Of a stretch of 64,000 nt of DNA, positions 38,490-48,336 are shown in pieces; position 1 is the first letter of the stretch; every line of letters starts with the position of its first letter. The translations under genes were made by a program, and so were the position numbers. Origin of the DNA: Natronincola ferrireducens (GTDB taxonomy: Bacteria > Bacillota > Clostridia > Peptostreptococcales > Natronincolaceae); NCBI RefSeq assembly GCF_900100845.1, contig NZ_FNFP01000002.1, positions 434,001 through 498,000 on the forward strand. The letters are read 5' to 3'. Below the pieces are notes generated by a model. That model worked only from the letters and a program-made list of their open reading frames with translations. It was not told the DNA's origin and did no database searches.

Positions 38490-39140
38490 TTATCCACTTA
38501 CTCTTATTTCATCTAAATAGTTGTAAATGGTATATCTTGAAACACATAGAATTTTGGCAACATAATCAATTGCCCCCTTAATAAGGAATGCCCCTTGCTC
38601 ATCTAATTTCTTAACAATATTTACCTTTTCTTCCTTGTTCATATAGGAAACTGGTTTTCCATAGGAATCTAAGGTTTCCGCTACAATGTTTATTAACACG
38701 TCATTTACATTGTTGTTAGGGAACTCTCCTAGATTTTCTTCTCCTTTAATATCTGTTTTTAATAGATCCTCTAATGCTTTTTGGGCCACTACAAATTCAG
38801 AAATATCAATATTAATACATAGACAGCCTATTATTTGATCCTCTTGATCTCTAATAAACATGGTGGATGATTTTAGTACTCTCCCGTCAGAGCTTTTGTT
38901 CCTATAGTTCAATATGTTGTCAGCATCGTTTCCTTTTCTAATAGCTTGAATACCGACATCAAGCATTGGACTCCCCATAGATCTTCCTGTTACATGTCCA
39001 TTATAAATTGCTACAATAGACTTTTGGGAATTTTTTAGTTCATGAAGCACAACCTCACAATTTTGACCAAGGGTCTTTGCAATTCCCTCCACCATAGGAA
39101 TCATACTATTTAATATGGGGTGCAAGTTTTTATCCATCAT
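38490..39140 (-). CDS. YheO/DauR-like PAS and helix-turn-helix transcriptional regulator
   Basis: 216 aa from ATG 39140; GTG 39146 is possible. The N-terminal two thirds (MVEGIAKTLGQNCEVVLHEL, SIVAIYNGHVTGRSMGSPM, IIGCLCINIDIS) match the PAS-like YheO domain; residues about 165-216 form a C-terminal HTH ending VAKILCVSRYTIYNYLDEIR. YheO-like proteins regulate amino-acid-related genes. Located 23 nt before ridA and 17 nt after leuS, it probably controls the ridA or sda genes; that is inference. Confidence 0.88.
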   Translation of the reverse strand: MMDKNLHPILNSMIPMVEGIAKTLGQNCEVVLHELKNSQKSIVAIYNGHVTGRSMGSPMLDVGIQAIRKGNDADNILNYRNKSSDGRVLKSSTMFIRDQEDQIIGCLCINIDISEFVVAQKALEDLLKTDIKGEENLGEFPNNNVNDVLINIVAETLDSYGKPVSYMNKEEKVNIVKKLDEQGAFLIKGAIDYVAKILCVSRYTIYNYLDEIRVSG

Positions 39141-39157
39141 CTCCACCTCTGCTTTCC

Positions 39158-41626
39158 TTACTTTACTACAATATTTACTAATTTTTTGGGGACTGCTATT
39201 ACCTTCTTTACTTCTTTTCCCTCAATAAATCGTTGCACCTTTTCGTTTTCTAGTGCTATTCTTTCTAAACCTTCTTTATCTAAATTAGATGGTATCATTA
39301 TTTTTTCTTTAACTTTACCATTAATTTGCAACACGATTTCTACTTCATCCCTTACGATGGCTTTGGGATCATACTTAGGCCACTGAGACAAATAAACACT
39401 GGTGGTATTTCCCATTTTGTGCCAAAGTTCTTCCGTCATATGGGGTGCAAAAGGAGATAAAAGGCTAATTACTGTCTCAATCCCCTGTTTGAATAGCAAA
39501 CCATTAATAGTACTTTTATCAATTTCTTTATACTTATACAAATCATTTACTAACTCCATAATTCCACTTACGGCGGTGTTAAAGTTAAATCTTTCTTCTA
39601 TATCTTCTGTTACTTTTTTGATAGTTTTGTGTATCATGTATTGAAGATCTTTATCTTGCTTTGTCATCTCACGGGAGGGTAAGTTTAATTTGTTGTTCTC
39701 TAATGCTTCCTCAACAAGACGCCATACACGGTTTAAAAATCTAAAACATCCCTCTACCCCTTGATCGCTCCATTCCAAGTCTCTCTCTGGTGGTGCAGCG
39801 AAAAGTACAAACAATCTAGCAGTATCAGCACCATACTTTTCAATAATTTCTTCTGGACTCACTGTATTTCCTTTTGATTTAGACATTTTAGCACCATCTT
39901 TTAGTACCATACCTTGAGTTAATAGATTTTTAAAGGGTTCTTTTATATCTATTAAGCCTAAATCTTTTATAACTTTTGTGAAAAATCTTGAATATAGTAG
40001 GTGTAGAATAGCATGTTCTACCCCTCCAATATATTGATCAACAGGCATCCAGTAGTCTCCAGCCTCTTTTGCAAAAGGTAGATTTTCATTATGAGCATCA
40101 GCATATCTTAAAAAGTACCAAGAAGAATCTACAAAGGTATCCATTGTATCAGTTTCCCTTTTAGCTGTTTCGCCACATTGGGGACAAGGTGTATAAATAA
40201 AGCTTTCACTTGTTGTTAAAGGTGACAGTCCTGCTCCTGTAAATTTAACATCTAATGGTAATTCAACAGGGAGGTTTTCTTCTTTAACTGGAACAATGCC
40301 ACATCTGTCACAATAAACGATAGGAATTGGTGTGCCCCAATATCTTTGTCTAGACAATAACCAGTCCCTCAAACGATAGTTGATGGTCTTTTTGCCGGTT
40401 TCTCCTTTTTCTAATGCTTCACAAACTTTATTAAATGCTTCAGCACTTCTTAATCCATTGAATTCTCCAGAGTTTATCATAATCCCTTCTTCATCATAGG
40501 CTTCAGTATCTATTGTAAAGGTATCTCCTGATTCTTCAGGTCTTATGACAGGAAGTACTTCTATATTATATTTTCTAGCAAAATCTAAATCCCTTTGATC
40601 ATGGGCTGGAACAGCCATAATGGCACCTGTCCCATAGTCTACTAAAACATAATTTGCAATGAATATAGGGATTTTTTGTCCAGACAACGGATTAATACAG
40701 TATCTTCCAATAAACAATCCTTCTTTTTCTGTATCAGTAGATGTTCTCTCTATATCAGACATATGCTGTAGCTTAGTGATAAAAGCCTTCACTTTTTCTT
40801 GGTACTCTGTATCTTTAACTAATTCCGTAACATATGGATGTTCCGGTGCTAATACCATATAGGTTGCACCAAAAATTGTATCAGGGCGAGTAGTAAATAC
40901 CTTTAAGCTTTTTTCAAAGTCTTGAATTTCAAATTCGATCTCTGCTCCTTCACTTTTTCCTATCCAATTTTCTTGCATAATCTTAACCTTGTTGGGCCAT
41001 CCTTCTAACAGGTTAATATCCGCTAAGAGATCTTCTGCATAATCAGTTATTTTAAAGTACCACTGATTTAACATCTTCTTTCCTACGGCACTGTCGCATC
41101 TCTCACATTGTCCATTGACAACTTGTTCATTAGCTAATACTGTTTCACAGGAAGGACACCAGTTTACTCTAGATTCTTTTTTGTAGGCTAATCCTTTATG
41201 GTAGAATTGTAAAAACAACCATTGTGTCCATTTATAATAATCAGGTTTACAGGTGGTTACTTCCCTATCCCAATCATAGCTTAATCCTAAGGTATCTAAC
41301 TGTTCTTTCATATCCTGAATATTTTGGGTTGTCCAAACATCAGGGTGTATTCCATGTTTTATAGCAGCATTTTCAGCAGGTAACCCAAAGGCATCCCATC
41401 CCATAGGATGTAAGACATTGAAACCCTGCATTTTTTTATAACGTGCCACTACATCTCCTATGGAATAGTTCCTAACATGACCCATATGAATTTTACCAGA
41501 TGGATATGGGAACATCTCTAATACGTAATATTTAGGATGTTCTTCATTATAGTTAGCAAAAACTTTTTCATTTTCCCAATTTTCTTGCCATTTTTTCTCG
41601 ATTTTTTTGAAATCATAAGTAGTCAT
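39158..41626 (-). CDS. leuS: Leucyl-tRNA synthetase
   Basis: Class Ia synthetase, 822 aa. HIGH motif as HMGH ([15 protein letters not shown]), KMSKS as [10 protein letters not shown]1 editing domain with [14 protein letters not shown], zinc domain CDRCGIVP and anticodon-binding C terminus. ATG start at 41626. Transcription is controlled by a T-box leader with a CUU leucine specifier. Confidence 0.98.
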   Translation of the reverse strand: MTTYDFKKIEKKWQENWENEKVFANYNEEHPKYYVLEMFPYPSGKIHMGHVRNYSIGDVVARYKKMQGFNVLHPMGWDAFGLPAENAAIKHGIHPDVWTTQNIQDMKEQLDTLGLSYDWDREVTTCKPDYYKWTQWLFLQFYHKGLAYKKESRVNWCPSCETVLANEQVVNGQCERCDSAVGKKMLNQWYFKITDYAEDLLADINLLEGWPNKVKIMQENWIGKSEGAEIEFEIQDFEKSLKVFTTRPDTIFGATYMVLAPEHPYVTELVKDTEYQEKVKAFITKLQHMSDIERTSTDTEKEGLFIGRYCINPLSGQKIPIFIANYVLVDYGTGAIMAVPAHDQRDLDFARKYNIEVLPVIRPEESGDTFTIDTEAYDEEGIMINSGEFNGLRSAEAFNKVCEALEKGETGKKTINYRLRDWLLSRQRYWGTPIPIVYCDRCGIVPVKEENLPVELPLDVKFTGAGLSPLTTSESFIYTPCPQCGETAKRETDTMDTFVDSSWYFLRYADAHNENLPFAKEAGDYWMPVDQYIGGVEHAILHLLYSRFFTKVIKDLGLIDIKEPFKNLLTQGMVLKDGAKMSKSKGNTVSPEEIIEKYGADTARLFVLFAAPPERDLEWSDQGVEGCFRFLNRVWRLVEEALENNKLNLPSREMTKQDKDLQYMIHKTIKKVTEDIEERFNFNTAVSGIMELVNDLYKYKEIDKSTINGLLFKQGIETVISLLSPFAPHMTEELWHKMGNTTSVYLSQWPKYDPKAIVRDEVEIVLQINGKVKEKIMIPSNLDKEGLERIALENEKVQRFIEGKEVKKVIAVPKKLVNIVVK

Positions 41627-41659
41627 TTATTTAACTTTCCTCCTTCTAACTTTTAGGTT

Positions 41660-41923
41660 TAAAAAACAAAAACTCTCATGTCTATAGGGACGGAAATAAA
41701 TCCGCGGTACCACCCTATTTGACAGAAAGTCCTCTTTCTTGGTTGATAAAGGATGCCATCCTGTATAGCTGATTACAAATAAGGTAAGTTCAACAATCTT
41801 GTTTATTGGTTTCCACCAACCACCAACTCTCTAAAAAACAAGATACTGTCTACTACTCCTTAATACTATTTCCATAAATTAAGTTTTTCATCGTGTCATT
41901 TATTGCTTTAAGCCAATCTATAT
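41660..41923 (-). promoter_or_regulatory. Leucine-specific T-box riboswitch upstream of leuS
   Basis: A T-box leader is clear on the minus strand. The T-box core AGGGTGGTACCGCG is at 41717-41704. Stem I carries the specifier loop GAA-CTT-ACC at 41791-41783, so the specifier codon is CUU (41788-41786), a leucine codon. The 3' part can form a terminator (ATAGGG...CCCTAT with inner CGGA/TCCG) before TTTTTG, competing with the antiterminator. Uncharged tRNA-Leu should raise leuS expression. Confidence 0.93.
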
Positions 41924-41929
41924 TGTATC

Positions 41930-41959
41930 ATTATATATTATCATCAATTATTTTGTCAA
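41930..41959 (-). promoter_or_regulatory. Near-consensus sigma-A promoter of leuS T-box transcript, inside rsfS
   Basis: The minus strand has TTGACA (41954-41959), an 18-nt spacer and TATAAT (41930-41935). The -35 box lies in the last codons of rsfS; start is predicted near 41923. Confidence 0.8.
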
Positions 41960-42299
41960 TATTTATAATTGTTGCATCTTTCCAAATCCCCTCTATGTTA
42001 TAGAACTCTCTATCTTCTTTATGAAAGACATGAACAACCACATCTCTATAATCTAATAATACCCACTTTCCTGTATCATATCCTTCCTTATGGGAAATAG
42101 AAATACCTTCTTCCATAAGCTTACCTTCTACTTCATCAACAATAGCTTTTACTTGTCTGGTAGAGGATGTACTAGTAATGACAAAATAATCACATAGAGT
42201 AGATACTCCATTTAGATCCAGCACTACAATATCCTGTCCCAGTTTATCATCAATTGATTCAACAATTTTAGCGACTAAACGAATAATATCGTTGTTCAT
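41931..42299 (-). CDS. rsfS: Ribosomal silencing factor RsfS
   Basis: 122-aa protein binding L14 to block subunit joining in starvation. VLDLNGVSTLCDYFVITSTSSTRQVKAI, GKWVLLDYRDVVVHVFHKEDREFYNIE(G)IW is the family signature. 21 nt after the CaCA exchanger. Its last codons carry the leuS promoter. Confidence 0.96.
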   Translation of the reverse strand: MNNDIIRLVAKIVESIDDKLGQDIVVLDLNGVSTLCDYFVITSTSSTRQVKAIVDEVEGKLMEEGISISHKEGYDTGKWVLLDYRDVVVHVFHKEDREFYNIEGIWKDATIINIDKIIDDNI

Positions 42300-42320
42300 T
42301 TAATTCCTCCTAACTTTTGT

Positions 42321-43322
42321 TTATATAAATAATTTTGCAAGTATTGTTAAATACATAGTATATATGATTACAATGCTGAAGCCAATACCACGGGTAATTG
42401 CACGTTTAAATATTCCACTGAACACTAAAATCATCATCATTAGTAAAGCTACTGGAATATCCAAATAAAGGGTTTGAGGAATATTATGTATTGTTGCCCC
42501 TACCATAATATTTTGATAACTAATTACCATTCCTTTTTCTCCTATTTTAGAGGATACCCCAAGAACCATTACTATGTCAAGTATATTGGCTCCTAAAATA
42601 TTGCCTACAGATATTTCTTTATGTCCTTTTATTACTGATGTTACAGCAGTAGTTAATTCAGGTAGGGATGTACCTAGAGCTATTAGTGTTAAACTTATTA
42701 CTTGTTGAGGTACACCAATTAACTTTGCAATAGCCACGCCATTGTTAACCAAAAGTCTTGCTCCAAAGGTAATAAAAAGAGCTCCAAGGATGAATTTCCC
42801 TATATTTATTATTTTGCTATCTTTACTTATACTTATAAAGTCATATTCTTGAATACTATCTTTATCATAGTCTTTAAATTCTAATATATTCATAACAACG
42901 TATATAATAAACAATATAATAAATAAATTACCCTCCGAAGGAGTAATAATAGTATCTTTTGCTACCAACAGGAGTGCCAAACCACAAATAAGCATATAAA
43001 ATCCTTTAATAGCGAATTTTTTCGTGTCAAGTTTTATAGGTGATACCAATGCAGTAAATCCTAGTATAAGACCGATATTACAAACCATAGATCCTACCAC
43101 ATTCCCTATTGCAACATCATAATATTCTTGATATGTGGCGATAGAAGAAACTAGTAGTTCAGGTAAGGTAGTTGCTACACTTACAATAGTAGCCCCAATT
43201 AATACATTAGGAACTCCCGTCACTTTAGCTGTCCATACAGCTGATTCCACAAACCAGTCTCCACCTTTGATGATGATAATAACGCCTAAAATAAAAAGTA
43301 AGAAAACCCCTAAGTTTTCCAT
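42321..43322 (-). CDS. Calcium/sodium antiporter (CaCA family, YrbG-like)
   Basis: 333-aa membrane protein with about ten helices in two inverted halves. Each half contains an alpha repeat: VSVATTLPELLVS and ALGTSLPELTTAV, the ion-binding motifs of CaCA exchangers. VVGSMVCNIGLILG and ILGANILDIVMVLG follow each repeat. The ion pair (Na+/Ca2+ or another) is inferred from the family. Lies between lcp and rsfS. Confidence 0.92.
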   Translation of the reverse strand: MENLGVFLLFILGVIIIIKGGDWFVESAVWTAKVTGVPNVLIGATIVSVATTLPELLVSSIATYQEYYDVAIGNVVGSMVCNIGLILGFTALVSPIKLDTKKFAIKGFYMLICGLALLLVAKDTIITPSEGNLFIILFIIYVVMNILEFKDYDKDSIQEYDFISISKDSKIINIGKFILGALFITFGARLLVNNGVAIAKLIGVPQQVISLTLIALGTSLPELTTAVTSVIKGHKEISVGNILGANILDIVMVLGVSSKIGEKGMVISYQNIMVGATIHNIPQTLYLDIPVALLMMMILVFSGIFKRAITRGIGFSIVIIYTMYLTILAKLFI

Positions 43323-43439
43323 ATTGTCCCCCCTATTGCCTTGCTACATCTATTTTTTATAGAAATCTATATCGTTATAATATATTTATAATCTTTTAAT
43401 ATATGTCTATTTTCTATGAAGAAAATATGTGTTCTATCA

Positions 43440-44606
43440 TTATTGATCACCTAAATCCTTCCCTATCACTATCTTAATATCTATATCTTCATACTTTCCC
43501 TCAGCTTCAATAAGTTCTTTTATGTTTAATATTTTAGCAATCTTCTTAGCAGCTTTTTTGCTTTGGGGACTATGCTCTATAAAAGATTGTAAAACATCTT
43601 TTCTTTCATAATTTCCTATAGAAGAAACATGAAGGTCAGAAGCTTCTAGAGATGCAGCAAATTTTGTTGCTACACCATTAATTCCACATCCATTTAAAAC
43701 TTCTATTTTACTAGTTTCTACTGACTTTCGAGGGGTTAAGTAATTTTCTTTCATATGTTGAAGTTCTTTATCATCTGCTACATAATAGGAAACACCCTTA
43801 ATCATGGCAGGACTACCGGGCAAGGTCATCTTTGTCAATTCCTGTTGAGTTCCTAAAATACTCCCTATACCTAAATAAAGCATCCTTGTCTTAGGTATAT
43901 TAGTATCTATATTGCTATAAAAAATTGTTGTAAGTTTAGGAGCCTTGAAAATAATTGTTGGAGATTTAACCTTTTTTATTATTGCATTAGCAAATTGTTG
44001 TTGTGCATCAATTCTTCCTAAGTCTTGGTTGGCATAGCCACTTCTAAACCTTAGGAAATGAAGTGAATCCCTTCCATTTAAAGTCTGTAAGCCCTTTTTA
44101 ATGTCAATCTGTAATGGAGGATTATCAAAAGCATCAGTATACTTCATATCCATAGGTACATCGATTTCTATACCTCCTAAAGCATTTACTAGTTCTTCAA
44201 CAGCTTTATAATTTATTCTTGCATAATAATGTATTGGTATATCTAAAAATCCTTCTACAGTATCAATCAGTAGCTCTATACCGCCATAGGCATGGGCATG
44301 ATTAATTTTTTCGGGATATTTTCTCCCTGGTATTTCAACTCTTGTATCTCTTGGAATAGATATTAATATAGGGTCTTTGCCTGATACCCCCATATTTAGA
44401 AGCATAATAGTATCGGATCTTGTCCCCTTACTTTGGGAGGATTGTGTAGCATCGATACCAAATATTAAAATGTTTATTCTTTTATTTGATTTTGATAACA
44501 AGGAAAAGGAATCCACAGTGGTAGTTATTGTAAAAATGCTTATTATGATGATAACTAAAGTAATAATCGTAATAAAACTCCTCGGTTTTTTCTTCCTTTT
44601 TGCCAT
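43440..44606 (-). CDS. LytR-CpsA-Psr family protein with LytR_C domain
   Basis: 388-aa membrane-anchored enzyme that transfers anionic glycopolymers to peptidoglycan. The N-terminal basic stretch and helix (FITIITLVIIIISIFTITTT) precede the LCP domain (NILIFGID, RSDTIMLLNM, SIPRDTRVEIPG, INHAHAYGG, ALGGIEIDVP, RIDAQQQF). Residues about 300-388 form a LytR_C domain (KIEVLNGCGINGVATKFA). In Firmicutes it sits in the nadD-yqeK-lcp-rsfS order as here. Confidence 0.93.
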   Translation of the reverse strand: MAKRKKKPRSFITIITLVIIIISIFTITTTVDSFSLLSKSNKRINILIFGIDATQSSQSKGTRSDTIMLLNMGVSGKDPILISIPRDTRVEIPGRKYPEKINHAHAYGGIELLIDTVEGFLDIPIHYYARINYKAVEELVNALGGIEIDVPMDMKYTDAFDNPPLQIDIKKGLQTLNGRDSLHFLRFRSGYANQDLGRIDAQQQFANAIIKKVKSPTIIFKAPKLTTIFYSNIDTNIPKTRMLYLGIGSILGTQQELTKMTLPGSPAMIKGVSYYVADDKELQHMKENYLTPRKSVETSKIEVLNGCGINGVATKFAASLEASDLHVSSIGNYERKDVLQSFIEHSPQSKKAAKKIAKILNIKELIEAEGKYEDIDIKIVIGKDLGDQ

Positions 44607-44649
44607 AACCCACCTCTTATCTTAAGTATATAAATTACTTCTTAGATGA

Positions 44650-45228
44650 TTATTTTTCAAACTTTAACAGCATCTCATTTCGAGCATGTAAAGTATTAGG
44701 ATGTAAAAGCTTTTCTATACTGAGGACGTAAACAATTGTATTATTCAACGCTCTTAAAACCGCCTTATCTAAATCTTCCTCTGCAATTTTCCTCAGTTCT
44801 TCTACACCTGGATAATTTCTACCTTTTTCTATAAAATCTGCCAAATATATTATTTTCTCCAGCTTGCTCATATTTTTTCGTCCAGTTGTATGATGTTTTA
44901 TAGCGTTCAAAATGTCTATATTATCAATATGAAATTTTTTTTCAGCTATAGATGCTGCAACTTTACCATGGAGGAGCTGATAAGCCTCTAACATAATAGG
45001 ATCTACTGATAAGTTATGTGTATTTATATAGTCCATTAACTGCTGTCTTGAAAAGTCCTTTGCATAATCATGTAGTAATGCTGCCACTGTAGCATGGAAT
45101 ATATCACCATCATATTTTTGCGCTAAAATAATAGATGCATCAACCACTCCCATGGTATGTAAATATCTTTTAGGATTGATAGTATTTTGTAAGGAATCTT
45201 TTATTTTGGTAATAATGTTGTTATCCAT
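44650..45228 (-). CDS. yqeK: HD-domain hydrolase YqeK (Ap4A hydrolase family)
   Basis: 192 aa from ATG 45228 with AGGAG upstream; the longer frame overlaps nadD. HD domain: RYLHTMGVVDASI, ALLHDYAKD, LHGKVAA, AIKHHTTGRKNMSKLEKIIYLADFIEKGR. YqeK members split Ap4A symmetrically to ADP. Follows nadD by 25 nt. Confidence 0.94.
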   Translation of the reverse strand: MDNNIITKIKDSLQNTINPKRYLHTMGVVDASIILAQKYDGDIFHATVAALLHDYAKDFSRQQLMDYINTHNLSVDPIMLEAYQLLHGKVAASIAEKKFHIDNIDILNAIKHHTTGRKNMSKLEKIIYLADFIEKGRNYPGVEELRKIAEEDLDKAVLRALNNTIVYVLSIEKLLHPNTLHARNEMLLKFEK

Positions 45229-45253
45229 AAATCCACTCCTAGATTTTATGTTT

Positions 45254-45919
45254 TTATTGTCCATTTTCATATAGTCGATGTTTCTTTATATATGCTTCTA
45301 CCTCTGGGGGGATTAAATATTTAATAGTTTTTTCTCTTTGATAACGTTCTCTAATATCACTAGAGGAAATCTGCAAAATGGGTATAGGCAGCTTAATAAT
45401 ATTAGCTTGGTATTTTTTTCTAAAATAGTTAATTTTTAGTTCTATATCTTCGTCATTATCTCCTAACCTCGTTGCAACTACAATATTAATCAAAGCAAAT
45501 AATTGTTGATAGTTCTTCCAGGTTTCTATTTCCATAAAAGTATCACTGCCAGTAATAAAATAAAATTCCGTGTCCTGTCCATAAATCTTCAATAATTCTT
45601 GAACAGTATGTACTGTATAGGAATATCCCTCACGATTTATTTCTATATCGGAAAGAAAAAATTTTTCATGATGGTTTATAGCCAGAGCTGTCATATGAAG
45701 CCTATGATGTGCATCTACTATAGCTGCTTGTTTTTTATGGGGTGGTGTTCCAGTGGGTATAAATATCACTTTATCCAGGCCTACCTCAATTAGAGTAGTT
45801 TCAGCAATAAATAGATGTCCTAAGTGAATAGGATTAAAGGTTCCCCCCATAATACCAATTTTGTTTTTTCTAGATTCATAATTAGCCTGTAATCTGCTAT
45901 CTATTATTTCCCTTTCCAT
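45254..45919 (-). CDS. nadD: Nicotinate-nucleotide adenylyltransferase
   Basis: 221-aa NAD biosynthesis enzyme joining ATP and NaMN. The T/HxGH motif is in GIMGGTFNPIHLGHL, and the ISSSDIRERY nucleotide-binding signature is near the C terminus. About 18 extra residues precede the usual start. ATG 45919 has AAGGGG upstream, and a TGATATAAT extended -10 lies about 40 nt before it. Confidence 0.96.
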   Translation of the reverse strand: MEREIIDSRLQANYESRKNKIGIMGGTFNPIHLGHLFIAETTLIEVGLDKVIFIPTGTPPHKKQAAIVDAHHRLHMTALAINHHEKFFLSDIEINREGYSYTVHTVQELLKIYGQDTEFYFITGSDTFMEIETWKNYQQLFALINIVVATRLGDNDEDIELKINYFRKKYQANIIKLPIPILQISSSDIRERYQREKTIKYLIPPEVEAYIKKHRLYENGQ

Positions 45920-46062
45920 TGTAATACCCCTTTTCTATTTGCCCTCTATGTTTAATTATATCATGCCCTAGCTATATACTTATAGTACTGTAGTGGATCT
46001 TACTATAAACAATGAAATTTAAAAAGTTCTTTTCTATAGGTGGTTCTATATTGTAATGCCTA

Positions 46063-46102
46063 TAAAAAGTTAAGGCACCTTCTTTATAAGCTTAGGTGCC
46101 CT
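46063..46102 (-). terminator. Intrinsic terminator after yhbY
   Basis: AGGGCACCT (46102-46094) pairs with AGGTGCCTT (46080-46072), a 9-bp stem with one G.T pair and a 13-nt loop, followed by AACTTTTTA on the minus strand. Confidence 0.7.
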
Positions 46103-46107
46103 TCAGT

Positions 46108-46407
46108 CTATGACTTCTTAGGTAGTTCTATTTTGGGATTATTTTTTGATAGTCTATAGATAGTAAACTTATTGCCAATAGCCTGTACAAATTCAGCATT
46201 TAATGCCTCGGCTACTTGATTTGCAGCTTGTTTTGTATCTAATAGACTGGTTTCCAAAATATTGATTTTTATAAGTTCCCTAGCTTCCAGTGCATTATCT
46301 AGTTCTGATAACAAAATATCAGTAATACCAAACTTCCCAATTTGGAATATTGGCTTTATCCCATGGGCTAAACCCTTGAGATAAGTTCTTTGCTTTCCTG
46401 TTAACAT
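46108..46407 (-). CDS. yhbY: YhbY-family ribosome assembly RNA-binding protein (CRM domain)
   Basis: 99-aa CRM-domain protein that binds 23S rRNA during 50S assembly. LTGKQRTYLKGLAHGIKPIFQIGKFGIT, LIKINILE and the VAEALNAEFVQAIGNKFTIYR segment match the family. It follows the small Cys-rich gene by 17 nt and obg; the 188-nt spacer with a terminator separates it from nadD. Confidence 0.94.
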   Translation of the reverse strand: MLTGKQRTYLKGLAHGIKPIFQIGKFGITDILLSELDNALEARELIKINILETSLLDTKQAANQVAEALNAEFVQAIGNKFTIYRLSKNNPKIELPKKS

Positions 46408-46424
46408 GTATTTACTCCTCTTTT

Positions 46425-46607
46425 CTAAATTTCAACTTCTTTTCTAAGCTTCCTTCTATGAATTTCATACTCTTTTTTTCCTTTTTTCCAACCGGTTCTA
46501 GCCTTATCAATTACTTGTATTGGTGTATCTATAACAAAGTCGTTTTTGGCAAAACAATAGTAGGTTTTTGCATTCAACTTGCAATTTTCACAGTGTATGC
46601 AGTTCAT
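46425..46607 (-). CDS. Small Cys-rich hypothetical protein between obg and yhbY
   Basis: 60-aa protein whose N terminus has four cysteines (C3, C6, C9, C18; CIHCENCKLNAKTYYC), compatible with a small metal-binding knuckle, followed by a basic C terminus (WKKGKKEYEIHRRKLRKEV). ATG with reasonable spacing in a tight run (23 nt after obg, 17 nt before yhbY). No family recognised. Charge and context suggest a ribosome- or RNA-associated role, which is inference. Confidence 0.75.
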   Translation of the reverse strand: MNCIHCENCKLNAKTYYCFAKNDFVIDTPIQVIDKARTGWKKGKKEYEIHRRKLRKEVEI

Positions 46608-46630
46608 GTTAATCGATAAACCCCCATCTC

Positions 46631-47914
46631 TTAATCATAATACTCAAACTCTACATCATCAATTTTTACAGTATCTCCATCTTTAATTCCCAAAGTCTTT
46701 AATTCATCTATAACTCCTCGCTTTCTCAATACCTTTTGAAAGTAGCTTAATGACTCCATACTATCAAAGTTTGTAGAATGAATTAATCTTTCAACAAATT
46801 TCCCCTCAATGATAAAGATACCATCTTCTTTGCCAACTGTAAATTGAAATTTATCTTCTTTTTCATATTTATATATTTTTTCTTCCTCATTTATTTCTTC
46901 TTCTCTATAGGTTTCCTCTGCTTCCTTTAACTTTTTAGATACATATGTAAATAATTCTTCTAAACCCCTATTGGTTGCAGCAGATATTGGAAACACTTCA
47001 ACACCTGTATTTTTTAGTTGTTCTTTAAAGCTTTTAAAATTTTCTTCCCCTTGTGGAATATCTACTTTATTGGCAGCAACTATTTGAGGTTTTTTACTTA
47101 ATTGAGGACTGTATAATTTTAATTCTTCATTGATTTTATTGAAGTCCTCCATTGGGTCTCTATCTTCTAATGCTGCTACATCGATGACATGTATTAATAG
47201 CTTTGTCCTCTCAACATGCCGTAAAAATTCATGACCTAAACCAGTTCCTTCATGGGCCCCTTCAATTAACCCTGGAATATCTGCCAAAACAAAGCTGTCT
47301 CCATACTTTGTTTTTACAACTCCTAAATTAGGTGTAATAGTGGTAAAATGATAATTACCAATCTTAGGATTAGCACTGGTTACAACAGATAATATTGTTG
47401 ATTTTCCCACATTAGGAAATCCTATTAACCCAACATCAGCAATCAATTTTAGTTCTAAAACCACAGTTATCTCATCACCATATTCTCCTGCAATAGCAAA
47501 TCCAGGGGCTTGTCTTGTAGAACTTTTAAAATGAACGTTCCCTTTCCCACCTTTACCACCTTTGGCTACAATTTTCTTATCTCCACCCTTTACCAAATCA
47601 GCAATGAGTAATCCAGTTTTTTCCTCGCGAACTATTGTCCCAGGAGGTACTTTTAAAACTAAATCTTCTCCATCTTTTCCGTACATATTTTTCTTTTTAC
47701 CATCTTCGCCATTGGAGGCTACATAGTGCTTTTTATATCTAAAGTCCATCAAGGTTCTCATACCCTCATCTACTTCAAATATAATGTCCCCTCCTTTACC
47801 ACCATCTCCACCAGAAGGTCCACCAGCGGGAACATAAATCTCCCGTCTAAAGGCAACAGCACCGTCTCCACCTTTTCCAGCTTTTAAATTTATCTTTGCT
47901 TTATCAACAAACAT
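46631..47914 (-). CDS. obg: GTPase ObgE/CgtA
   Basis: Ribosome-assembly and stress GTPase. Start ATG 47914 (427 aa, MFVDKAKINLKAGKGGDG) with AAGGGTG; GTG 47926 adds four residues. Glycine-rich OBG domain (residues 1-160), G domain with GFPNVGKST, DIPGLIEGAHEG and NKVD, and a C-terminal OCT domain. In Clostridia it follows rpmA; a strong terminator lies between. Confidence 0.97.
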   Translation of the reverse strand: MFVDKAKINLKAGKGGDGAVAFRREIYVPAGGPSGGDGGKGGDIIFEVDEGMRTLMDFRYKKHYVASNGEDGKKKNMYGKDGEDLVLKVPPGTIVREEKTGLLIADLVKGGDKKIVAKGGKGGKGNVHFKSSTRQAPGFAIAGEYGDEITVVLELKLIADVGLIGFPNVGKSTILSVVTSANPKIGNYHFTTITPNLGVVKTKYGDSFVLADIPGLIEGAHEGTGLGHEFLRHVERTKLLIHVIDVAALEDRDPMEDFNKINEELKLYSPQLSKKPQIVAANKVDIPQGEENFKSFKEQLKNTGVEVFPISAATNRGLEELFTYVSKKLKEAEETYREEEINEEEKIYKYEKEDKFQFTVGKEDGIFIIEGKFVERLIHSTNFDSMESLSYFQKVLRKRGVIDELKTLGIKDGDTVKIDDVEFEYYD

Positions 47915-48022
47915 AGCTTTGTTCACCCTTATTATTTTAATATTATAATACTGTATTCTATTGTTTGTGAAAAATATCTTTTGACTTAATATATTATTCC
48001 AACAAATCTTATAAATTAAACG

Positions 48023-48049
48023 AAAAACCGCCGTTTTTTGGCGGTTTTT
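48023..48049 (-). terminator. Intrinsic terminator after rpmA
   Basis: AAAAACCGCC and GGCGGTTTTT (48023-48032 and 48040-48049) form a 10-bp stem with a 7-nt loop and end in a T-run on the minus strand. Obg therefore probably has its own promoter in 47930-48020. Confidence 0.85.
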
Positions 48050-48051
48050 AA

Positions 48052-48333
48052 TTAGTTACTAGCATAAATGCTAACTTGTTTTTTGTCTTTACCTTTTCTT
48101 TCGAACTTAACAACACCATCTATTAATGCAAATAATGTGTCGTCTCCACCTTTTCCTACGTTGATTCCTGGATGGATTTTAGTTCCTCTTTGTCTTACTA
48201 AAATATTTCCAGCTAATACTGATTGTCCATCAGCTCTTTTAACACCTAGTCTTTTAGCTTTACTGTCTCTGCCGTTCTTGGAGCTACCTACCCCTTTTTT
48301 ACTAGCGAATAATTGAAGATCAATTCTAAACAT
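48052..48333 (-). CDS. rpmA: Ribosomal protein L27 with cleavable N-terminal extension
   Basis: 93-aa L27. The mature sequence [23 protein letters not shown] follows an extension MFRIDLQLF, the Firmicutes form that Prp cuts between LQLF and A. Removal is needed for L27 to reach the peptidyl-transferase centre. Prp is encoded immediately upstream. Confidence 0.98.
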   Translation of the reverse strand: MFRIDLQLFASKKGVGSSKNGRDSKAKRLGVKRADGQSVLAGNILVRQRGTKIHPGINVGKGGDDTLFALIDGVVKFERKGKDKKQVSIYASN

Positions 48334-48336
48334 GAC

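Noticed and set aside
45920-46107. Possible small gene in the 188-nt gap between nadD and yhbY
   Set aside because: No ORF with a start and ribosome-binding site; the gap is explained by the yhbY terminator and the nadD promoter.
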